Assembly: GCF_900110735.1 (NCBI RefSeq)
Contig: NZ_FOET01000003.1
Span: 434,001-498,000 of the forward strand
Length of the DNA: 64,000 bases
Direction of reading: 5' to 3'
DNA from: Streptomyces radiopugnans
Lineage (GTDB): Bacteria; Actinomycetota; Actinomycetes; Streptomycetales; Streptomycetaceae
A program made the translations under genes and the position numbers. Below, piece by piece: positions 59,491-64,000 of this stretch (its first letter is position 1; each line of letters starts with the position of its first letter). The notes under the pieces were generated by a model. That model did not search any database. It was not told where the DNA came from and saw nothing but the letters and a program-made list of their open reading frames with translations.

Positions 59491-59949
59491 GTGTCTCAGG
59501 CGGTCCAGGCAACCAGGAGCAAGGTCACCGGGGACCTCTACGCGGAGGTGCAGACGTTCTACGCGCGGCAGATGCGCCGCGTCGACGCCCTGGACATCGA
59601 GGGTTTCGCGGACACCTTCACCGACGACGGCGTGGTGGTGCACGCCAACGGCGAGCGGGCGCAGGGCCGGGAGCGGATGGTCGCGGGGATGCGGGCGAAC
59701 CTGCCGCGCTACCGGGACATCGCCGTCCGGCACTGGTTCGACCACCTGCTGATCGAGACCGACCCCGAGGACGAGGACACCCTGCGGGTGTCGTACTACA
59801 CGCTCGTCACCCAGACCGACCGCGAGGGGAAGGTCTCCTTCCAGCCGACCTTCACCGTCGACGACGTGCTGGTGCGGCGCGACGGCGAGCTGTTCACGCG
59901 GTCGCGGGTCATCCACCGCGACACCCCCGTGGAGCTCCCCGCCTCCTGA
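59491..59949 (+). CDS. NTF2/SnoaL-like protein
   Basis: A 152-residue NTF2-fold protein: LYAEVQTFYARQMRRVDALDIEGFADTFTDDGVVVHANGERAQGRERMVAGMRANLP, then RHWFDHLLIE and VSYYTLVTQTD. It resembles the ActVI-ORFA group of small proteins found in benzoisochromanequinone clusters, which help late pyran-ring steps, and more distantly SnoaL cyclases. GTG start with GAAGGGAG upstream. It ends at a very long hairpin facing the convergent operon. Confidence 0.8.
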   Translation: MSQAVQATRSKVTGDLYAEVQTFYARQMRRVDALDIEGFADTFTDDGVVVHANGERAQGRERMVAGMRANLPRYRDIAVRHWFDHLLIETDPEDEDTLRVSYYTLVTQTDREGKVSFQPTFTVDDVLVRRDGELFTRSRVIHRDTPVELPAS

Positions 59950-59985
59950 GGTGCCTCCCGCGGCGCGGCGCCCCGCGCCGGGCCG

Positions 59986-60049
59986 CGCACGGCACCACGG
60001 CGGTGGCCCCCCGGTGGGATCCGGGGGGCCACCGCCGTGGTGCCGTGCG
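59986..60049. terminator. 29-bp perfect bidirectional stem-loop
   Basis: The arms 59986-60014 and 60021-60049 are exactly complementary around the six-base loop TGGGAT. It lies between convergent genes (59949 and 60112), 37 and 63 bp from their stops, so it can end transcription from both sides. Confidence 0.88.
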
Positions 60050-60111
60050 GCAACCGTGGCGCCGCGCGTACCGCCTGTGCGTCGCTCCGTTCCGAGGTTC
60101 CGAAGGGCCCG

Positions 60112-60234
60112 TCAGTCGATGCCCCGCCAGATGTGCGGCTCGGATGCGTCCTCCTCCTCTCCGGCCAGCAGGGGAACGGGGGTGTCCCGGAAGTCGGGTT
60201 CCAGGGGCTCACGCTCCGGCGCATCGGTGATCAT
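60112..60234 (-). CDS. 40-aa acidic peptide in the polyketide cluster
   Basis: The peptide runs MITDAPEREPLEPDFRDTP to the end SEPHIWRGID, with many Glu/Asp/Pro residues and a GEEED patch. The GGAGGAG ribosome binding site abuts an ATG at 60240 and is well spaced for the in-frame ATG at 60234, so I chose the latter. It is 35 bp after the cyclase gene, at the end of the ketoreductase operon. No Cys and no known leader motif. I do not recognise it from other aromatic polyketide clusters. Confidence 0.62.
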   Translation of the reverse strand: MITDAPEREPLEPDFRDTPVPLLAGEEEDASEPHIWRGID

Positions 60235-60269
60235 CGTCATCTCCTCCCCGCCGGATCCGGCACGCCGCC

Positions 60270-61265
60270 TCAGGCGTGGCAGTCCGGCAGTCCTCCGTGG
60301 TACGCGACCATCTCCCCGAAGGGACCGGCCACGTCCATCCGCGTTCCGGGCGGCAGCCCCTCCAGCTCCGCGCGGGCCCGGTGCAGGTTCCCGACCAGGC
60401 GCTCGGGGTCGAGCAGGCCGGCGAAGCCGCCCAGGTCCGCGCGGCGCGCCGCCTCCAGCGGCGGGAGCCCGTCGCGCACGGACTCCCGCGCGATCCGCAG
60501 CAGCCACCGCAGATACGCCTCGGTGGCGTCCAGCAGCTCCGGACCGCCCACCGGCCCGTGGCCGGGGACCACGACGCGCGGGGCGAGGGCCCGCATCCGC
60601 TCCAGCGCCCGCAGCGAGCCGGTCACGGAGCCCATCAGCACGAACGGCGTCACCCCCGACCAGACCAGGTCGCCGGTGAACAGCACGCCGCGTTCGGGCA
60701 CCCACGCCACCGTGTCGTCGGCGGTGTGCGCGGGGCCCAGGTGCAGCAGTTCCACGCGCAGGCCCCCGGCGCGGAGGGTGAGCCCGTCGCGGAAGGTCAG
60801 GGTCGGCAGGGTCAGCGGGATCTCGCCCCACTCCACGTCCGGCCACAGCCCGCACAGCCCCAGCCCCGCCTCGGCGCTGTCGGTGCGGGTGCCCTCGTGC
60901 GCGACGACCACCGCCCGCGGCGTGAACTGGCTGTTGCCGAAGGTGTGGTCGCCGTGGAAGTGGGTGTTGACGACGATGCCCGGCCCGTCCGGGGCGACCC
61001 GCTCCACCTCCCGGCGCAGCAGCCGGGCGCGGGACTCGGTGGCCGCGGTGTCGATCAGGACGGGCGGCCCCTCGCCGCCGGGCCGGCCCGTCACCAGGCC
61101 CGCGTTGTTCAGGCACCAGCCGCCCGGCGGCTGGACGAAGGCGTGGACGCCGTCGGCGACCTCCTCCAGGAAGGGCGCGCCGACGGCCGGTGAGGCGGCG
61201 TTCGGGGAGGCGGCGGGGGCGAGGGTGCCGGCGCCGAGGGCGCCGGTGCCGGTGGACAGGGTCAT
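60270..61265 (-). CDS. metallo-beta-lactamase-fold cyclase, ActIV-like
   Basis: A 331-residue MBL-fold protein. The metal motif is VVNTHFHGDHTFGNSQF (HxHxDH), then LHLGPAHTADDTVAWVPERGVLFTGDLVW (second-site His and Asp) and VPGHGPVGG. In benzoisochromanequinone clusters, ActIV-type members of this fold carry out second-ring cyclisation of the polyketide and release it from the ACP. The neighbouring ketoreductase and flavin reductase support that role, though a generic hydrolase is possible. The first 28 residues are an Ala/Ser/Pro-rich extension. Confidence 0.85.
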   Translation of the reverse strand: MTLSTGTGALGAGTLAPAASPNAASPAVGAPFLEEVADGVHAFVQPPGGWCLNNAGLVTGRPGGEGPPVLIDTAATESRARLLRREVERVAPDGPGIVVNTHFHGDHTFGNSQFTPRAVVVAHEGTRTDSAEAGLGLCGLWPDVEWGEIPLTLPTLTFRDGLTLRAGGLRVELLHLGPAHTADDTVAWVPERGVLFTGDLVWSGVTPFVLMGSVTGSLRALERMRALAPRVVVPGHGPVGGPELLDATEAYLRWLLRIARESVRDGLPPLEAARRADLGGFAGLLDPERLVGNLHRARAELEGLPPGTRMDVAGPFGEMVAYHGGLPDCHA

Positions 61266-61300
61266 GCGGTCTCCCGTGCGGTCGTGGGCCGGCGGACGCC

Positions 61301-61816
61301 TCAGGCGAGCGCCGCGTACCGGCCGTGGTGGAACAGCAGCGGACGGCGGTCCGGTGTCGAGCGGTGCATGGCGACGACCCGGCCCAGGAACACCACGTGG
61401 TCGCCGCCCGCGTGCTCCGCGTACAGCCGGCACTCGAAGAAGGCGGCGGCGGAGGGCAGCACCGCGTTCCCGGTGGCGCCCTCCACGGCGTCCAGCAGCC
61501 GCATGGCGGACTCCCCCGACGGGCGGTCGGGGCGGGCGAACAGGGCCGACAGGTCCCGCTGGGTCTCGTCCAGCACGTTCACCGCGAAGCTCCCGGCCTC
61601 CGACACCCGCCGGACCATCCGGCTGTCCGACTTGAGGCAGACCAGCAGGAGCAGGGGGTCGAGGGACACGGAGGTCAGGCTGTTGACGGTGACGACGGAC
61701 GCCCCGGCGCCGCTTCCCCGGGAGAGCAGCGCCACCCCGGTCGGGAAGCACCCCATGGCCGACCGGAAGGCCGCGATGTCCGACTCGGGGGTCAGTGTGG
61801 TGCTGTCAGGCCTCAT
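61301..61816 (-). CDS. flavin reductase, ActVB-like
   Basis: A 171-residue flavin reductase-like protein: AAFRSAMGCFPTGVALLSRG, VTVNSLTSVSLDPLLLLVCLKSDSRMVRRVSEAGSFAVNVL and a C-terminal DHVVFLGRVVAMHRS. This class uses NADH to reduce FMN and passes it to a partner monooxygenase. In the act pathway ActVB serves ActVA-ORF5, and a likely ActVA-ORF5 homologue starts at 63327. Gaps of 35 bp on both sides place it in the ketoreductase-cyclase operon. Confidence 0.9.
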   Translation of the reverse strand: MRPDSTTLTPESDIAAFRSAMGCFPTGVALLSRGSGAGASVVTVNSLTSVSLDPLLLLVCLKSDSRMVRRVSEAGSFAVNVLDETQRDLSALFARPDRPSGESAMRLLDAVEGATGNAVLPSAAAFFECRLYAEHAGGDHVVFLGRVVAMHRSTPDRRPLLFHHGRYAALA

Positions 61817-61851
61817 GGTTGCGGCTCCAAGGTCTCGGTGCGCCTGCCGGG

Positions 61852-62637
61852 TCAGTAGTTGCCGAGGCCGCCGCAGACGTTGAGCGCCTGGGCGGTGATG
61901 GACGCCGCGGTGTCGGAGACCAGGTAGCCGACCAGGCCGGCGACCTCCTCCGGGGTGGAGTAGCGGCCGAGCGGGATCTTCGCCTCGAACTTCTCCAGCA
62001 CCTCCTCCTCCGTCACGCCCCAGTGGCCCGCGTAGCCCTGGCGCACCCGCTGGGCCATGGGGGTCTCGACGTACCCGGGGCAGACGGCGTTCACGGTGAT
62101 GCCGCTCTTGGCCAGTTCCTTGCCGACGGCCTTGGTGAAGCCGACGACCCCGTGCTTGGAGGCGGAGTACGGCGCGGCGAGCTCGACGCCCTGCTTGCCG
62201 CCGGTGGAGGCGATGTTGACGATCCGTCCCCAGCCGCCCTCCCGCATCCGGCCGTTCGCCAGCACCTCGCGGGTGACGCGGAAGGTGCCGTTGAGGTTGG
62301 TGTCGATCACGTCCAGCCAGAGGTCGTCGGACATCTCGGCCGTGACCCCGCCGCCGCCCCGGCCGGCGTTGTTGACCAGGACGTCCACGCGCCCGTACTC
62401 GCGCACCGCCGCGGCCACGGCGTCGCGCACCTGCTCGGTCGAGGAGACGTCGCACACCGCGCCCGAGACCTCCGCGCCCTCCGCACGGAGCCGCTTGACC
62501 ATGGCCTTCACGCTCTCCCCGGAGCGCGCCACGCCGAACACCGCCATGCCCTGCCGGGCCAGCAGCTCGGTCACGGCGAGGCCGATACCGCTGGTGGCAC
62601 CGGTGACGAAGGCGACCCGCCGTCCTGCGTCTGTCAT
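61852..62637 (-). CDS. type II polyketide C-9 ketoreductase, ActIII-like
   Basis: A 261-residue SDR, the same length as ActIII. The NADPH motif is TGATSGIG (12-19), followed by NNAG (89-92), and the catalytic set is Asn114, Ser144, Tyr157 and Lys161 in PYSASKHG, with numbering identical to ActIII. The C-terminal loop has YAGHWGVTEEEVLEKFEAKIPLGRY. It should reduce the C-9 ketone of the nascent octaketide. The 94-96 motif reads GGG rather than PGG. GGGAGAG precedes the ATG. It is divergent from the SRPBCC gene. Confidence 0.93.
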   Translation of the reverse strand: MTDAGRRVAFVTGATSGIGLAVTELLARQGMAVFGVARSGESVKAMVKRLRAEGAEVSGAVCDVSSTEQVRDAVAAAVREYGRVDVLVNNAGRGGGGVTAEMSDDLWLDVIDTNLNGTFRVTREVLANGRMREGGWGRIVNIASTGGKQGVELAAPYSASKHGVVGFTKAVGKELAKSGITVNAVCPGYVETPMAQRVRQGYAGHWGVTEEEVLEKFEAKIPLGRYSTPEEVAGLVGYLVSDTAASITAQALNVCGGLGNY

Positions 62638-62718
62638 CGTGCTCTCCCGTTTCCGTGAGGTGGCTTGGGTGACGACGACCGTGACTCCTGCGCCTTGCGC
62701 GGATCTCGATTCCCCCTC

Positions 62719-62791
62719 GAACCGGCCGGTGCGGCCCCGGGCGCGCGCCGGCCGGTTCTTCGAGCCGGGCTCGACACCCCGTCGAGCCCGG
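62719..62791. promoter_or_regulatory. two inverted repeats in the divergent polyketide promoter
   Basis: GAACCGGCCGG and CCGGCCGGTTC (62719-62758) pair over 11 bp around 18 bases; CCGGGCTCGAC and GTCGAGCCCGG (62765-62791) pair over 11 bp around ACCCC. Both lie between the ketoreductase and SRPBCC start codons and are good candidates for pathway regulator sites. Confidence 0.6.
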
Positions 62792-62847
62792 ACCGCGACG
62801 GTGGTGCGCGTCCGATGTGCGCAAGACACGCAGCGAGGAGGCCCCAC

Positions 62848-63330
62848 ATGGCCGATCAGCCCGAGCAGTCAGTCCCGGACGTACGGAAGTCGGTGACGGT
62901 GGCGGCCACGCCCGAGCACTGCTTCAAGGTCTTCACCGAGCGGCCCGAGGACTGGTGGCCGCCCACGCACGTCCTGCTGAAGAACGAGCGCGTCGGACTC
63001 GCCTTCGAGCCGGGCGAGGGCGGGCGCTACTACGAGTGGGACGCGGAGGGCAACGAGATCGACTGGGGGCGCGTCCTCACCTGGGAGCCTCCCCGCGGCC
63101 TCTCGATGACCTGGCGGATCGACGGCCGCTGGCAGTCCATCCCCGACGACGAGCGCGCCAGCGAGATCGAGGTGACGATCACCCCCGTCGACGCGGCCAC
63201 GACCAGGGTCGAACTGGCCCATGTGAAGCTGCACAAGCACGGCCCCGACGCGCAGGCGATCCACCGCGCGCTGGACGGCCCCAGCCCGGGCGAGACGCTC
63301 GAGCTGTTCGCGAAGGCCGTCCAGCGGTGA
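62848..63330 (+). CDS. SRPBCC (AHSA1-like) protein
   Basis: A 160-residue START/Bet v1-fold protein: VRKSVTVAATPEHCFKVFTERPEDWWPPTHVL, GGRYYEWDAEGNEIDWGRVLTWEPPRGLSMTWRID and a long C-terminal helix. The fold has a deep hydrophobic cavity; in polyketide clusters relatives act as aromatases, cyclases or ligand carriers, while AHSA1 members elsewhere are of unknown activity. GCGAGGAGG precedes the ATG, and its stop overlaps the next GTG by 4 bp. Confidence 0.85.
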   Translation: MADQPEQSVPDVRKSVTVAATPEHCFKVFTERPEDWWPPTHVLLKNERVGLAFEPGEGGRYYEWDAEGNEIDWGRVLTWEPPRGLSMTWRIDGRWQSIPDDERASEIEVTITPVDAATTRVELAHVKLHKHGPDAQAIHRALDGPSPGETLELFAKAVQR

Positions 63331-64000
63331 CCGCCGGGACCGGGATCCGCCCCGCCGCCGGTGTGGCGGCGGGAGCGGAGGAACTGCGCGAACTCGCGGC
63401 CGGGCACGCGGCCGCGGCCGACGGCAGCGGCGCGCTCGCCCCCGAGGTCGTCGGCGCGGTGCGCTCGCACGGGTTCGCCCGGCACTTCGTACCCGCCGCG
63501 TGGGGCGGTGCCGAGGGGACGTTCGGCGAGCTGACCGGGGCTGTCCTCACGATCGCCCGGGGCTGCCCGGCCACCGCCTGGATCGCCTCGCTCACCGCCC
63601 ACTCGGCGCGGCTCGCGGCCCACCTCCCGCAGGAGGGACAGCGCGAGCTCTGGGGCGGCGGACCCGACACCGTCGTCGCCGCCGGCCTGCCCCCGGCGGG
63701 CCGGGCCGTCCCCGCGGACGGCGGATGGCGGCTGAGCGGAAGCTGGGGCTACGTCAGCGGCGTCGAGCACGCCGACTGGGTCCTGCTGTGCGCGATGGCA
63801 CCCGCTGCCGGAGGGCCCGCCGCCGGAGCGCCCGCCGGGGGCCCGCCCGCGATGCGCTTCTTCGCGGTGCGCAGGCAGGCGTGCACCGTCCACCCCACCT
63901 GGGACAGCATCGGTATGCGCGCCACCGGCAGCCACACCGTGGTGGTCGAGGACGTCCTGGTGCCCGAGCACCTGTCCTTCGACCGCATGGAGGTGCTCTC
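63327..64000 (+). CDS. acyl-CoA dehydrogenase-fold flavin monooxygenase, ActVA-ORF5-like (partial)
   Basis: The first 224 residues are present and run off the window. They show the N-terminal helical domain (VVGAVRSHGFARHFVPAAWGGAEGTFGELTGAVLTIARGCPATAWIASLTAHS) and the beta domain (GWRLSGSWGYVSGVEHADWVLLCAM, WDSIGMRATGSHTVVVEDVLVPE). This is the group D two-component hydroxylase pattern, using reduced flavin from a partner such as the ActVB-like protein at 61301. The GTG start overlaps the preceding stop (GTGA). Confidence 0.88.
   Translation, partial: MTAGTGIRPAAGVAAGAEELRELAAGHAAAADGSGALAPEVVGAVRSHGFARHFVPAAWGGAEGTFGELTGAVLTIARGCPATAWIASLTAHSARLAAHLPQEGQRELWGGGPDTVVAAGLPPAGRAVPADGGWRLSGSWGYVSGVEHADWVLLCAMAPAAGGPAAGAPAGGPPAMRFFAVRRQACTVHPTWDSIGMRATGSHTVVVEDVLVPEHLSFDRMEVL

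Overview
This is a very GC-rich actinobacterial chromosome segment, almost certainly Streptomyces. GTG and TTG starts are common, stop/start overlaps of 4 bp are frequent, bldG and a polythreonine-free lysine-tailed topA are present, and the gene order over the first 28 kb (tad-like secretion genes, helicase, bldG, hppA, topA, tmk fusion, holB, secreted hydrolase, tRNA-Thr) is, from memory, the order around SCO3540-SCO3559 of S. coelicolor.

Layout. 1-7170: end of an unrecognised gene, a HAD phosphatase, then a tightly overlapping operon for an Ssd/TadZ-type ATPase, TadA, TadB, TadC, a Flp-like pilin and two TadE-like pseudopilins. 7094-13635: Lhr-type helicase, BldG anti-anti-sigma factor with its anti-sigma partner, and the proton-pumping pyrophosphatase. 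13773-18002: lipoprotein, methyltransferase and small membrane proteins of the TM2 and DUF2752 types. 18396-27682: topoisomerase I, a membrane-thymidylate kinase fusion, DNA polymerase III delta prime and an alpha/beta hydrolase lipoprotein.

27788-33570 is read as a decayed integrated element. It starts at a complete tRNA-Thr(CGT) and ends at a 51-bp copy of the 3' half of that tRNA. It contains an integrase remnant fused onto an HD-domain gene remnant, a PAS/GAF/PP2C phosphatase, a fatty acid desaturase and small proteins. 33571-50440 is accessory chromosome: MarR/VOC pair with twin operators, RtcB-DUF2267-archease RNA repair genes, a stand-alone ATPase, a CebR-boxed lytic polysaccharide monooxygenase with a TTA codon, a second PP2C phosphatase, MerR with a class IV aminotransferase, and VOC-DGPF-ECF42 sigma genes.

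50493-53688 is a minus-strand operon that I cannot assign to any known pathway: a 60-aa tail-anchored-looking peptide, two proteins of unknown function and a serine beta-lactamase-fold hydrolase, the last three joined by 4-bp overlaps. 54342-59370 holds a subtilase with a P-domain and a LuxR-type (LAL) ATPase regulator.

From 59491 to the right edge the genes are tailoring functions of an aromatic (type II) polyketide cluster: an NTF2-like protein, an ActIII-like ketoreductase, an ActVB-like flavin reductase, an ActIV-like metallo-beta-lactamase-fold cyclase, a 40-aa acidic peptide, an SRPBCC protein and the start of an ActVA-ORF5-like flavin monooxygenase. The minimal PKS is not in the window and should lie to the right.
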